From positions 1 through 64,000 of the forward strand of contig CAXXXQ010000002.1 in NCBI GenBank assembly GCA_963677355.2: a DNA stretch of 64,000 nt, given 5' to 3'. This stretch comes from Thiomicrorhabdus sp963677355. GTDB lineage: Bacteria > Pseudomonadota > Gammaproteobacteria > Thiomicrospirales > Thiomicrospiraceae. The stretch's first letter is position 1, and every line of letters begins with the position of its first letter. The translations under genes and the position numbers were made by a program. Below, piece after piece: positions 1-9,901 of this stretch. The notes beneath the pieces are model-generated. The model did no database searches, had not been told where the DNA came from, and worked only from the letters and a program-made list of their open reading frames with translations.

Positions 1-602
1 TACATCAGACCACCTTTGGCTGCACTGAATACCGCCATGCCTTTGTAGTACTGACCTTCGGCTTTGATATTGCCTTGCCCAAGGTTGGCCGATGCGGAGG
101 TTCCTTTGGTAGACGCTTCGGCATTAGCACCGGCGGTAATAACGATGGCTGACGCTTGGGCACCAAACTCGAAGTTGCCGCTGGTGAATTCGTCATAGGC
201 ACGTTGGTCCTGGAAGAAGATGATCTGACTGAAGGCCTGACCACCCAATTGAAAACCGATGGTTGCCTGCGTCATCTCAACGATGCCGGAGTAACGCCCG
301 CGTTCATAGGCTCGGCCTTTACCGTAGGCACCGCCGATGATCATGCCGACTTTACCGATTGTCGGAAACACGGCATACCCGTAAGCACTGTCGAAAAACG
401 CCGCCGACTGCGGTGCTTTGCGGAACATGGAGATGGTTTCGTCGAAATCCGCATCGGAAACTTCCTCTTGGGTCATTTGAGGTTCGTCTTCAGGATAGTG
501 GTCGTCAGCTTGAATCTGCGGCGATAGGGCAAAAGCGGTCGCAAAAGCAGAAGCAAGCAGTACTGTTTTATCGGAAAACAGATTGGATAACTGTTGCAAC
601 AT
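1..602 (-). CDS. SYLF/YSC84-domain (lipid-binding) secreted protein, 3' end outside window
   Basis: This leftward reading frame is open from an ATG at 602 to the window edge, so about 200 residues are visible and the C-terminus is missing. The N-terminus has a signal-peptide-like segment (hydrophobic residues about 13-28, then QADDHYPED). Next comes an acidic stretch and a glycine-rich region that fits the SYLF (Ysc84, DUF500) family: FRKAPQSAAFFDSAYGYAVFP, GKVGMIIGGAYGKG, GFQLGGQAFSQIIFF and ANAEASTKG. Such bacterial proteins are secreted or periplasmic and thought to bind lipid; the exact role is unknown. The start is supported by the signal peptide directly after it. The gene is divergent from lemA. 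Confidence 0.85.
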   Translation of the reverse strand, partial: MLQQLSNLFSDKTVLLASAFATAFALSPQIQADDHYPEDEPQMTQEEVSDADFDETISMFRKAPQSAAFFDSAYGYAVFPTIGKVGMIIGGAYGKGRAYERGRYSGIVEMTQATIGFQLGGQAFSQIIFFQDQRAYDEFTSGNFEFGAQASAIVITAGANAEASTKGTSASANLGQGNIKAEGQYYKGMAVFSAAKGGLM

Positions 603-799
603 TGTTAGATTCCTTTCAATATTTGATTCATTGGATACGAGGGGATTATGGTTCATTTAATCATATTTTCTTCCCATTTTTAGTTGAATCATGGAAATAG
701 CTTTAAATTGAAGCTTTGATGAAAAATCGACTTTGGGGAATTTTTCTCGTAATGTGAACTGTGTACAATGAAGTCTGTTTTAATTAGAGGAGAAAGGTC

Positions 800-1396
800 G
801 TGAGTACCGGAACAATTGTTTTTCTAGCTATCGTGGTGCTGTTGGTTATTTATTTAATCAGTGTCTATAACCAGCTGGTAGCCACAAAAAACCGTTATGA
901 AAATGCGTTTGCGCAAATCGATGTTCAATTGAAACGCCGTTACGACCTGATTCCCAATTTGATTGAAGTGGCTAAAAAGGCGATGGCGCATGAGCGTGAA
1001 ACGCTTGAAGCGGTAGTGGCCGCACGTAACGAAGCGGCTGCTTTGTTAAAGGCCGCTGCTGCGCATCCGGGAGATGCCGAAGCCATGGGTAAGCTGTCGC
1101 AGGCGGAGGGCGTTCTGGGCGGTGCCATGTCACGTTTCAATATGGTCATGGAAGCCTACCCTGATCTGAAAACCAGCCAGAATATGATGCAGTTGAATGA
1201 AGAGTTGATCTCGACGGAAAATAAAGTTGCCTTTGCCCGTCAGGCCTTCAATGATTCGGTTATGTCTTACAACACCTACCGCCAAAGTATGCCGCAAACT
1301 CTATTTGCCGCCAGTTTCGGACATCCGTTGGATGCGCAAATGCTGGAGTTTGAAGACAGAGAGGCCATTCAGGCTGCACCTAAAGTTGAGTTCTAA
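800..1396 (+). CDS. lemA: LemA family protein
   Basis: This 198-residue protein has one N-terminal membrane helix (about residues 4-22), followed by the coiled-coil LemA core. The conserved run VQLKRRYDLIPNLIEVAKK and the later ENKVAFARQAFNDSVMSYN are diagnostic of the family. The start is GTG, chosen because AGAGGAGAAAGG lies just upstream and the membrane helix follows at once. LemA proteins are membrane-anchored with most of the chain outside the cytoplasm, and their biochemical role is not settled. The next gene is an M48 metallopeptidase, a pairing seen in many Proteobacteria, so the two probably share an operon and a function in envelope protein turnover (inference). Confidence 0.93.
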   Translation: MSTGTIVFLAIVVLLVIYLISVYNQLVATKNRYENAFAQIDVQLKRRYDLIPNLIEVAKKAMAHERETLEAVVAARNEAAALLKAAAAHPGDAEAMGKLSQAEGVLGGAMSRFNMVMEAYPDLKTSQNMMQLNEELISTENKVAFARQAFNDSVMSYNTYRQSMPQTLFAASFGHPLDAQMLEFEDREAIQAAPKVEF

Positions 1397-1412
1397 AATC
1401 TAAGTTATCAAC

Positions 1413-3327
1413 ATGGATTTTTTTCAAGCTCAGGATAACGCCAAGAAAAAAACCAAATACTATATTCTGGTTTATGCTTTGGTCTTGATGGTTTTGACGG
1501 CATTGAGCACTTTGGTTCTGCTGTTTTTAGTGCCGGTCGTCATCGGCAAACCTTTGCCGTCACTTTCCCCCGCAGTCTCTATTTAGCCCGGATCACCTGC
1601 CTACTTTGATCGGTGTCGGCACTTTTGTGGTCGGTGGCGCGCTCATTAGCTCTTATATGAAAAGCCGCCACCTTTCCAAAGGAGGTGAGGTCATAGCGGC
1701 TTCTCTTGGTGGTGTACTTATCTCGCCGAATACCCGAGATTTGCATGAAAGAAAAGTCCTCAATGTGGTTGAGGAGATGGCGATCGCCTCGGGCATGCCT
1801 GTGCCGGAAGTTTATCTGCTGAAAAGCGAGTCGGGGATCAATGCTTTTGCTGCCGGACAGACGCCGATGGATGCAGTCATTGGCGTTACTCAAGGGTGCA
1901 TCGATAAACTGAGCAGAACTCAGTTGCAGGGAGTGATCGGTCACGAGTTCAGTCATATATTGAACGGCGATATGCGTCTCAATCTACGCATCATTATGTT
2001 GCTGCACGGTATCGAGTTTATTGGTTTGTTGGGACGCATTTTGACTCAGACGCAAAAGCGCAGCCGCTATCGTTCTTCTAATTCCCGCAGTCGCGGCGGT
2101 AATGGCGCTTTGGTTTTGGCCGGTATCGCCTTACGTATTATCGGTTGGTTCGGCATCTTGTTCGGCAATATGATTCAGGCGGCCGTCAGTCGGCAGCGTG
2201 AATTTTTGGCTGACGCCTCTTCGGTGCAATTTACTCGTGACCCTTCGGCGATCGTCGATGCCCTTAAGGTCATCGGTGGTGTTTCCGAATCGTCGCGTCT
2301 GAGAAATACCGATGTTGGCGAGGTCGCGCATATGTTTTTCGGGCAATCGTTCAGAACCCGTTTTACCTCCTTGTTTGCCACCCATCCGCCGATTGATTTG
2401 CGAATCCGTACCATTGAACCAGGCTGGGACGGGCGCTATCTGCAAGCGTTAACCCCGCCGAACAGAGAGCAGCAAGAGTTAAGCGAAGTTGAACAGGGCT
2501 TGGCAGCGGGCTTGCCGGAACCTTTGGCTATTTTGATGGCGGCTGGGGTGATATTGGATCAATTGAATGAGTCCCAGCAGAAGCAGTTGGTCGAATTGAC
2601 GGAAAAAGCCAATGATGCCATGGAAGCAATGGCTCTGGTTGTGGCGGTGCTGATTGACGGCACGCCGGAAACGGAAAATGTTGATTGGTCGGTTGCGTTC
2701 GCCAACGTGGAGATTAAAGGTTTGCAAGCGATGGTCTCGAAACAGTTGGCTTTGCTGAAAGCGGTGGGTTTGCAAAACCCGTTGCCGTTGATTGAGTTGG
2801 CAATGCCGGCGTTGAAACAGATGTCCGAATCGCAGTATCAGCAGTATAAAGCTCTACTGGAAGCGGTGATGCTGTTGGATGACCATAAAACAGTATTTGA
2901 ACAGAGTGTGTTTCAATTGATTACCCGTTACTTAGATGTGCATTTTGGTTTGGCCAAAGCGACTCAGGTAAAATATCGGCGAGCCAGACAAGTGGCGATG
3001 GAAATTCAGTTAGTGTTTTCGGTTCTGGTTCATTACGGGCATCAAACGGAAAGTGTGCACCGCTCAGTGATGGAACGAGCTTTTAAAAGAGCGGTGACCT
3101 ATATTGGCTTGCCGGAACTGCATCTGCTAGAGATCACTGAAGATCAACAGCAAATGTTCAATCGCGCGACTGAAAAACTGATCTATTGCGCTTTGCCGTT
3201 GAAACAGAAAATCGCTGAAGCTCTCACTATTTGTATTGAACATGACGGTCAGATCAATGAAGTTGAGAAAGAATTGGTCTTGGCTATCGCCGCCACCATG
3301 GACGCGCCTTTACCGCGCATCGGCTGA
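1413..3327 (+). CDS. M48 family membrane metallopeptidase, frame disrupted near the N-terminus
   Basis: The zinc-protease signature HEFSH is encoded at about 1942-1956. It is followed by GDMRLN and by REFLADASSVQFTR, which carries the third zinc ligand. The catalytic part reads in one frame from about 1531 to 3327. The natural start appears to be the ATG at 1413, directly after lemA. It begins MDFFQAQDNAKKKTKYY and encodes a first membrane helix, but that frame stops at a TAG near 1583. Removing one base, for example from the run of five C at about 1567, would join the two parts into a protein of about 637 residues, the usual family size. Without repair, only a TTG at 1606 or similar could start the catalytic part and a transmembrane helix would be lost. 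The long C-terminal half is helical and of unknown role. It probably works with LemA. Confidence 0.85.
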
Positions 3328-3439
3328 GGATGCTATCTCGCCTGAATATTATTTTTTGAATATGTTAGAGTCACGAATCACGATAACAACTTGTTTGTAA
3401 CAACCTAACTGTGACAAGCTGCAAAGTAATGGATTTTTT

Positions 3440-5191
3440 ATGTTTTATAAAGCCGATTTGAAGCCAATCATTTTCTCTCTAATTTTCTTTCTGACGATTA
3501 TTGGTCCGGCCACTGTTTTTGGTGTGCAGCAAGCCGCTGTCGCCATGCCTGACAAGCATAGCGCCAAAGTCGCCAAGCAGATTTTGCAACAAGGCGGCAA
3601 TGCCATCGATGCAGCGGTGGCGGCCGGGTTTGTGTTAGCTGTCACCTATCCTGAGGCTGGAAACTTGGGCGGCGGCGGATTTATGACTTTATTTACGCCG
3701 GGACTACAGAACACTAATTCATCAGCATTGCCGGTTCATTTTCTTGACTACCGTGAAAAAGCGCCATTGGCGGCGAGCAGAGATATGTATCTCGACGCCC
3801 ACAAAGAAGTGATTCCGTATCGTTCTTTGGTCGGTTATCAGGCTTCCGGCGTGCCCGGAACCGTTATGGGGCTGTGGCAGGTTCACCAGCGTTTCGGTAG
3901 CTTGCCGTGGCAAACGTTGCTGGCGCCGGCTATCGCCTATGCCGAAAATGGATTTGGAGTTTCACCGCAGCTGCAAAACCGCTCCGAATGGTTTCAGAGC
4001 TGGATCGCGGATAAATCGCTAATCAAATTGAATTTCAGCGATTATTTTTCCGGTTTGAAGATTGGGGAAACATTCAAACAGCCCGAGTTGGCGAAAACTT
4101 TAGAACGTATCGCCGAGTACGGTGCCAAGGATTTCTATGAGGGGCAGACCGCGGAATTGATTGTTAAACAGATGCAGCAACCGCAAAAGGCCGAACAGCG
4201 CGGCCTGATCAGTAAACAGGATTTGGCTGCCTATCAAGCCAAATGGCGTCAGCCTGTAGTCGCTGAGTGGCTGGGGAGACAAGTGGTTTCTGCTCCGCCA
4301 CCGAGCTCGGGCGGTATTGCCATCGTCCAACTGCTGAAGATGAAGGAAATGCTCAATCCAGTTTATCAACAGGCTTTACTGCAAGCTGAGAAAGAACAAG
4401 TGCCGCCATTGGCCGTTAAGACCCACTTCTATGCGGAGCTGGAAAAACGGGTTTATGCCGACCGGGCACACTTTTTAGGTGACCCGGATTTTATTAACGT
4501 ACCGGTTGCAACCCTGATTTCCGATACCTACCTCAAAGAACGTCTCAAAGGCGTGAAATTGGATGAAATCTCCGTTTCCGAACAGATTAAACACGGCAAA
4601 ATCGAAAGTCCGGAAACCACCCATTTTTCGATCATTGATGCCCAAGGTAATGCGGTCTCTAATACTTACACGCTCAATATGCCGTTCGGTAGCGGCGTGG
4701 TGGTTGAAGGAGCCGGTTTCCTGATGAATGACGAAATGGACGACTTTAGTACCAAGCCGGGCGTGGCCAATGTCTTCGGAGTGGTGGGCGGCAAAGCCAA
4801 TGAAGTGGCGCCGGAAAAACGCATGCTTTCCTCAATGTCACCGACCATTCTGCTAAAAGACGGTCAGGTCGAGATGGTGGTCGGCACGCCGGGTGGTTCA
4901 ACCATTATCACCTCCGTTTTCCAAACCATCGTCAATGTGGTTGAAGAGGGATTGTCTGCACAACAATCTGTGGACGCGGTTAGGATTCACCATCAGTTGT
5001 TGCCTAAAGACCAGATTGCCCATAACCCGGAGTTACCGGAGGCGGTTAAGGACGAACTATTGACGATGGGTTATAGCTTGAAGCAGAACAACTATATGGG
5101 CGATGTGCAATTAATCGTCAAAACGCCGCAAGGTTTGCAGGCTGCGGCGGACAAGCGTGGTGAAGGTGTGGCCGAGGTATTTGGCCGCTGA
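3440..5191 (+). CDS. ggt: Gamma-glutamyltransferase
   Basis: This 583-residue precursor matches gamma-glutamyltranspeptidase, which cleaves glutathione and transfers gamma-glutamyl groups in the periplasm. The N-terminus has a signal peptide (hydrophobic to about residue 28). The large-subunit landmarks GGNAIDAAVAAGFVL and GNLGGGGFM follow. The autocatalytic processing site is the TTHFS motif, whose first Thr is residue 393; it would become the N-terminal nucleophile of the small subunit. Downstream, NMPFGSG and MLSSMSPTILL line the active site in this family. All key residues seem present. The gene stands alone on the plus strand and ends three bases before the convergent channel gene. Confidence 0.95.
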   Translation: MFYKADLKPIIFSLIFFLTIIGPATVFGVQQAAVAMPDKHSAKVAKQILQQGGNAIDAAVAAGFVLAVTYPEAGNLGGGGFMTLFTPGLQNTNSSALPVHFLDYREKAPLAASRDMYLDAHKEVIPYRSLVGYQASGVPGTVMGLWQVHQRFGSLPWQTLLAPAIAYAENGFGVSPQLQNRSEWFQSWIADKSLIKLNFSDYFSGLKIGETFKQPELAKTLERIAEYGAKDFYEGQTAELIVKQMQQPQKAEQRGLISKQDLAAYQAKWRQPVVAEWLGRQVVSAPPPSSGGIAIVQLLKMKEMLNPVYQQALLQAEKEQVPPLAVKTHFYAELEKRVYADRAHFLGDPDFINVPVATLISDTYLKERLKGVKLDEISVSEQIKHGKIESPETTHFSIIDAQGNAVSNTYTLNMPFGSGVVVEGAGFLMNDEMDDFSTKPGVANVFGVVGGKANEVAPEKRMLSSMSPTILLKDGQVEMVVGTPGGSTIITSVFQTIVNVVEEGLSAQQSVDAVRIHHQLLPKDQIAHNPELPEAVKDELLTMGYSLKQNNYMGDVQLIVKTPQGLQAAADKRGEGVAEVFGR

Positions 5192-5194
5192 ATG

Positions 5195-5830
5195 TCAGCT
5201 CTTGAAGTCGAATTTCGGCAGGCTGATGTCGTATTTCAATGCTAGCAGTCGGCTGATAAAGATGCTTAAACCGGTAATGACGACAGCGCTGGTGATCTCC
5301 ACGTCGTAGTGTAACAGGGCGATGAATAGCAAAGAGCCCAACCAGGAAACCGTTCCGTACAGCGGGCTTTGAAACACAACCGGGCTGGCATTACAGAGAA
5401 TATCGCGAAAAATCCCGCCCATGATTCCGGTCATAACGCCCATAAAACTGGCAACCAGCCAAGGCGCACCGAGCGAGAGCGAGGCTAGAGTCCCGGCGAT
5501 ACTGAACGCCGCCAAACCGGCGGCATCCGGTATCAGGAAGAATTTGGGGGCGATGGCGATATGTCTGGCTAACACAAACATGGCGATGGTGCTTAACAAC
5601 GAGGCGATAAAGAAGCCTTGGTCGGCAATCCAGAATACCTCCTGATTGAGCAGCATATCCCTCAAGGAGCCGCCGCCCAAACCGGTGGTTATGCCGATAA
5701 TAATGACGCCGAACAGATCGAAACGTTTGAAACCGGCTTTCAATACCCCGGAGGCGGAAGACACGATGACCGCGATGACGGTAATCCAATAGAGGTTTTG
5801 CAGTAGTTCGGGCGTGGGGTGTATTGTCAT
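5195..5830 (-). CDS. TRIC/UPF0126 family membrane protein (trimeric intracellular cation channel type)
   Basis: This integral membrane protein of 211 residues has about seven hydrophobic segments. It carries the duplicated glycine-rich motif of the UPF0126/TRIC family: GITTGLGGGSLRDML near residue 48 and GVMTGIMGGIFRDIL near residue 135. Bacterial relatives form trimeric channels for monovalent cations; which ion this one conducts cannot be told. The ATG at 5830 is preferred over the TTG one codon upstream. It converges with ggt and is followed upstream on the same strand by an exonuclease gene, with no obvious functional link. Confidence 0.88.
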   Translation of the reverse strand: MTIHPTPELLQNLYWITVIAVIVSSASGVLKAGFKRFDLFGVIIIGITTGLGGGSLRDMLLNQEVFWIADQGFFIASLLSTIAMFVLARHIAIAPKFFLIPDAAGLAAFSIAGTLASLSLGAPWLVASFMGVMTGIMGGIFRDILCNASPVVFQSPLYGTVSWLGSLLFIALLHYDVEITSAVVITGLSIFISRLLALKYDISLPKFDFKS

Positions 5831-5870
5831 CAAATCGTTTCCGCTAATCTGTGTTGTCTATGGTGCTTGG

Positions 5871-6758
5871 TTATCTCGCCCTGATGGAGAAGGTATCCGT
5901 TGCTTTGAGCTTGATGATATTCGGATTGGGCGTCTGATGTTCGATCAGCCAGCCGAGCTCTTCCTGCAGTTTAGAGTCATCCAGCACTTTTTGCCAGACT
6001 CTTTCGCCGACATTCCAGCGATAACCGCGGGCGCGCAGGTCGTCTTTGATATCAAAGGGCGCACCGGTCGCCTTAACCAGCGATTTGCTCAAACGTACCG
6101 CTTGCAATAGAAAGCTGAACGCCGGTAGCTGTGGTTCGCCGACTTGACAGGAGAGTAACTGGCTCAAGGCTTGCACATCATCCAATGCACGGTGTGCGCC
6201 ATAGAAAAACTGGCCGACCTTCCAACAGAGGAATTCCTGACTGCGGGAACCGACATCGGCGACTTTCAGCCAGTCGATTTGCGCTACCGAACAACCCCAT
6301 ATCTTGTCGATAAATACATCGTGGTAACGTTCCAGAACCGGACGGTCAAATGCCGCATTGTGCGCCACACAGAGAGAGGCTTCGGCAATCTCGCTGGCGA
6401 CTTCATCCCAAGGGATGGCGTGTCCTTGGACATCCTCATAAGTCAGGCCGGTGACCTGCGTTACTTCAGCGCTGATTTCGCCGTCCGGTTCATTCAGATA
6501 GTTTTTGGCGGAGATAACTTTATAGAAACGTCCGGCTGAATCGAATTCGATAATCTGATAACCCAGTTCGATGATTTCACAGCTGTCGGTATCCAAACCG
6601 GTGGTTTCGGTATCGATAATACAAAGCTTATGCACGTTTTGCGGGCTCGGCGCATTGAATTCGTTTTGTGGTTTGAGTTTGCTGAGTACCTGAAAGTCTT
6701 CGGATTGGTTGAGCAACTGGATGCACTCGTTGAGTTTAGGGTCTGTGTTTGAATTCAT
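5871..6758 (-). CDS. DnaQ-like DEDDh 3'-5' exonuclease
   Basis: The core is an RNase T/DnaQ-type exonuclease. Exo I is IDTETTGLDTDSCEIIELG (about residues 48-66), Exo II is CVAHNAAFDRPVLE (about 132-145) and Exo III is HRALDDVQA (about 187-195), giving the DEDDh catalytic set. These enzymes remove nucleotides from DNA or RNA 3' ends using two metal ions. The protein is 295 residues, longer than a bare exonuclease domain. The C-terminal part contains RARGYRWNVGERVWQK, which resembles small accessory modules of similar exonucleases. The substrate is unknown. It starts with ATG after AGAAG. Confidence 0.88.
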   Translation of the reverse strand: MNSNTDPKLNECIQLLNQSEDFQVLSKLKPQNEFNAPSPQNVHKLCIIDTETTGLDTDSCEIIELGYQIIEFDSAGRFYKVISAKNYLNEPDGEISAEVTQVTGLTYEDVQGHAIPWDEVASEIAEASLCVAHNAAFDRPVLERYHDVFIDKIWGCSVAQIDWLKVADVGSRSQEFLCWKVGQFFYGAHRALDDVQALSQLLSCQVGEPQLPAFSFLLQAVRLSKSLVKATGAPFDIKDDLRARGYRWNVGERVWQKVLDDSKLQEELGWLIEHQTPNPNIIKLKATDTFSIRAR

Positions 6759-6862
6759 CTTCTGTGGGCTTTTATCTATATTGAGTGAGGTTTTATTGTA
6801 TCAATAAATTTTTAAAACAAAACTCGTCGCGGGGATGAATTAAAACAAGAGGCTGTTTAGCG

Positions 6863-7312
6863 TTATTGGTGAAAGAGACGGCGGCCGATTCGTTTCAAAT
6901 TGCTGTAGCGACGGCTGAATTGGGCCGCTAACACCAAGTACAGAAAATTAAACAGCGGTTGTTGTATTATCAACCGGCAGTCGATTTCAATGAATTTTCC
7001 GTGTCGGGCTAGATGAGTGATTTCCAGCTGATCGGTTTGGCCGTTGTGGAGCAGTGCCGAGAGTTGTTTGCTGAGCAGTTTGGGGACATAACCAATCAGA
7101 TAAAGTTTATCGTCTTCTGCGGGTTGAATGTTTTGCCTAGATTCGGCTTCCTGCTTGGGCAACCAGATCTGAATGGCGTAAGGGTCATAAGTGTTTTCGG
7201 GTTCGGGGTGTAACTGCAACGCGGTTCCTTTGGTTAATAGTTGCAGATCCAGTGCCAAGTCGGCGGCATAGTAGAAAGTACCTTTGACCGGAAACACAAG
7301 ATTACGCTGCAT
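6863..7312 (-). CDS. HIRAN-domain protein
   Basis: This stand-alone HIRAN domain protein of 149 residues reads from the ATG at 7312, which has a strong ribosome binding site (GGAGG, 6 nt away). An in-frame ATG 57 bases earlier lacks one. HIRAN features are VKGTFYYAADLALDLQLL at the start, then LHPEPENTYDPYAIQIW and LIGYVPKLLSKQLSALL. In larger proteins such as HLTF the domain binds DNA 3' ends; solitary bacterial versions are uncharacterised. The C-terminal segment after residue 105 is basic and partly hydrophobic. The gene lies just downstream of the pseudouridine synthase on the same strand. Confidence 0.8.
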   Translation of the reverse strand: MQRNLVFPVKGTFYYAADLALDLQLLTKGTALQLHPEPENTYDPYAIQIWLPKQEAESRQNIQPAEDDKLYLIGYVPKLLSKQLSALLHNGQTDQLEITHLARHGKFIEIDCRLIIQQPLFNFLYLVLAAQFSRRYSNLKRIGRRLFHQ

Positions 7313-7359
7313 AATAAGCCTCCAGTTTGGTAAACATAGCGGCTCTATTACGCATCTGC

Positions 7360-8271
7360 TTAATCCCATTCCAGCAGGTCAAGTTGAGATTCGGCAAGTT
7401 GATAAGACTTCAACTCCCCGGAAAGCGGACATTCAAATTCAAGTTGATAAGCGGTGAGTTGCAAGTCCGGTCTTGTCGGCAGGGATTGTTCAAGTTGTTC
7501 ATTGCCGTATAGCCGGTCGCCGACAATCGGGTAACCTAAGCCGACAAGATGACGCCTGATCTGATGTTTGCGTCCGGTTTCGATTTTGATTTCGACCCGC
7601 GATGCTTGATGGTTCGGATAAAGTTTCAGCAGCGTAATATGACTAACTGCCGGCTTGCCGTCAATCTCGTTGGTAACGGTTTGCGTTTGTCCCGGAAACA
7701 ATCCCCACACCAGAGCCTGATAAGTTTTGTGAATTTGATTCTGCTCAAATAACCGACTCAAGCGACTAGCCATCTGTTTACTGTGCGCCAGCAGCATCAA
7801 ACCGCAGGTCGCCCGATCCAGACGGTGTACAATCCAGCACTGTCTGCTGTTGTCATCAGGACGGTAATGCATTTCCACCCAACGGTACAGCGCAGTATGA
7901 TCCGACCATTTTGAGCCTTGCGACAACATGCCTCTCGGTTTGAGCCAGACTGAATAGTCTTGCTTATCCTCGATCAGTTGCGGTTCGCTAACGGTTTGCT
8001 GGAGAACTTCAGGGTTATAGTAAAAATCGATGCTCTGCTGTTTGCCAAGCGCTTTTTTTAAACGGCGTAGCCTTTCCGGTTTGGCCTTGGCATTACGTTT
8101 GATCCAGACGGAGCCATTCTGAGCGGCTTGTTTGAGCTCTTGTACGCTTAAGCACGAGGCCTGTTGTAATAACTGTAACGCGGTGCTGTGGTCATCACCT
8201 TGGATGGCGTAATGTTTGCTATCTGCAAAAGAATCTGTGCTACTCATATAAGGCGTTTGTATGTGGGTCAT
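7360..8271 (-). CDS. RluA family pseudouridine synthase
   Basis: This 303-residue protein isomerises uridine to pseudouridine in RNA. The catalytic aspartate lies in the HRLDRATCGLMLLA motif (about residues 149-162). Other family motifs are DYSVWLKPRGMLSQG, KTYQALVWG and the C-terminal RKHQIRRHLVGLGYPIVGD. The first 90 residues look like a degenerate S4-type region (SVQELKQAAQNGSVWIKR). The exact RNA target (16S, 23S or tRNA) cannot be assigned. Two ATG starts, at 8271 and 8247, are possible and neither has a clear Shine-Dalgarno sequence. Confidence 0.9.
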   Translation of the reverse strand: MTHIQTPYMSSTDSFADSKHYAIQGDDHSTALQLLQQASCLSVQELKQAAQNGSVWIKRNAKAKPERLRRLKKALGKQQSIDFYYNPEVLQQTVSEPQLIEDKQDYSVWLKPRGMLSQGSKWSDHTALYRWVEMHYRPDDNSRQCWIVHRLDRATCGLMLLAHSKQMASRLSRLFEQNQIHKTYQALVWGLFPGQTQTVTNEIDGKPAVSHITLLKLYPNHQASRVEIKIETGRKHQIRRHLVGLGYPIVGDRLYGNEQLEQSLPTRPDLQLTAYQLEFECPLSGELKSYQLAESQLDLLEWD

Positions 8272-8513
8272 GACTTTAGTATAAGAGATGGTCGATAGCG
8301 GACAAAAGCGATTTTGACGAAAATCAATAAAACCTTATTTATTCAGTAGTTTTTTGTGGTGCTGACTTTCTCTTTCCGAGAAACCCCATATAATGATTTG
8401 AAAAAATTAATCGGCAAGATGGATCGAAAAATCAACCGCGGATCAAATGACAGCCGTTATTCAATCCGCGCTGTCACTACAAATAATAACGGACCTTGGC
8501 AAAAGGAAAGTCG

Positions 8514-9728
8514 ATGCAAACACAACTTTTTCTTAATAAACAACCTGTTTTAGACTCTCGGCAAAACCTGTACGGTTATCACTTAGCTCTTGAATTGGCT
8601 AACGAGGTAGACACGTCTACCGTGGATTGGGATACGGTCATGAAAGCTTTTTGTGAGCGTGTCGCCGAAAACGATGGTATGAGTGCGTTGGTGGCTGGCA
8701 AGCCGGTGTTCTACAGCGCGCCGAGCATGCTGATGAAAGAGGAGTGGTTGCCTAAGATTGACGATATGTCGAAATTAACGGTTGAAGTGGATAAGTCGGT
8801 TTTGCACGATAAAGACGCCTTGGAATCTCTCAAAGAGATTGTGAAAGCCGGTGCCAAGGTGGCGGTCATCGGTTACGAAAATTCTGATGCCTATAAAAAG
8901 CTGCTCCAGCTTGGCAAATACGTAAAATTGGATGCGAAATCCTTTCCGGCGGACGAAGTTAAAACCGTAGTCAGCGCGCTGAAATTACAGAAAATTCCGA
9001 GTATTATCACCGGCATCGAAACCGAAGAGCAGTTTGCCGAATATCAAGGTTCTGGGGCCGAATTCTATCAAGGTTACTTCTTTACCAATCCGGTGATATC
9101 CGGACAGAAGGAGCTGTCCGGCAACCGTTTGGCTCTATTGAAATTGCTTGCTGAAGTCAATGACCCGGATGTCGAGTTTGCCAAGATTGTCGAAACCATC
9201 GGTTCCGACGTTGGTTTGACACATAAGCTATTGAGTGCCATCAACCATCCGAGCAACAATATTCGGCAGGTGGTGGAAACGCTGAAAGATGCGGTCAACT
9301 TTATGGGACTGAAACGTCTTAAGTTCTGGGTCAATATGATGATGCTTTCCGAGATCAAAGATGTTCCGAAAGAGTTATTGACCACGGCTCTGGTCAGAGC
9401 CAAATTCATGGAAGAGCTAGCTGAGAAACAGGGTAAACCGAGCGAAAAAGACCGTTATTTCATGACCGGGATGTTCTCGACTTTGAATGCGTTTTTGAAA
9501 ACGTCCATGGTGGATATCGTCGATCAGTTGCCGTTGTCGCAGGAGGTGAAACTGGCGTTGGTCGATCACTCCGGAGAGATGGGCAAATCGCTTTTCATTA
9601 TCCGCTCTCTGGAACAAGGTAACTCACAAATGATGGGTAGCGGTGTGGATATCATGTTGGTTTCTTCCGCTTATTTGAGGGCAAACGGTTGGGCGCAAAA
9701 GACGCTATCAGGTTTGGAAGCTGCTTAA
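8514..9728 (+). CDS. Degenerate EAL domain plus HDOD domain signalling protein (YuxH type)
   Basis: This protein of about 404 residues joins an N-terminal EAL-like domain with a C-terminal HDOD domain. The EAL domain is degenerate: where the catalytic EAL triplet would stand the sequence reads GYHLA. The late motif FYQGYFFTNPV remains, so cyclic-di-GMP hydrolysis is unlikely and a binding or scaffolding role is more plausible (inference). The HDOD domain is marked by GLTHKLLSAINHP and LKDAVNFMGLKRLKFWV. Related proteins influence motility and biofilm formation. The start is the ATG at 8514, preceded by AAAGGAAAG. A TATAAT box lies at 8389-8394 but its -35 is poor. Confidence 0.85.
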   Translation: MQTQLFLNKQPVLDSRQNLYGYHLALELANEVDTSTVDWDTVMKAFCERVAENDGMSALVAGKPVFYSAPSMLMKEEWLPKIDDMSKLTVEVDKSVLHDKDALESLKEIVKAGAKVAVIGYENSDAYKKLLQLGKYVKLDAKSFPADEVKTVVSALKLQKIPSIITGIETEEQFAEYQGSGAEFYQGYFFTNPVISGQKELSGNRLALLKLLAEVNDPDVEFAKIVETIGSDVGLTHKLLSAINHPSNNIRQVVETLKDAVNFMGLKRLKFWVNMMMLSEIKDVPKELLTTALVRAKFMEELAEKQGKPSEKDRYFMTGMFSTLNAFLKTSMVDIVDQLPLSQEVKLALVDHSGEMGKSLFIIRSLEQGNSQMMGSGVDIMLVSSAYLRANGWAQKTLSGLEAA

Positions 9729-9901
9729 TCCAAGTGTCTTAATCCATACCTATGTCAGCAAGACGAGTAAAACGATCTTGAAAACGCCCGGGACTGAATA
9801 GGCGGTTTCTGATAATTCCTTACTCGGCAGACGTTTTCTTTTGTGCCGAAAAGCCGCATACTAGGCGTGTTTTAACATTCAAAGCAGACCAGTCGAATAC
9901 T

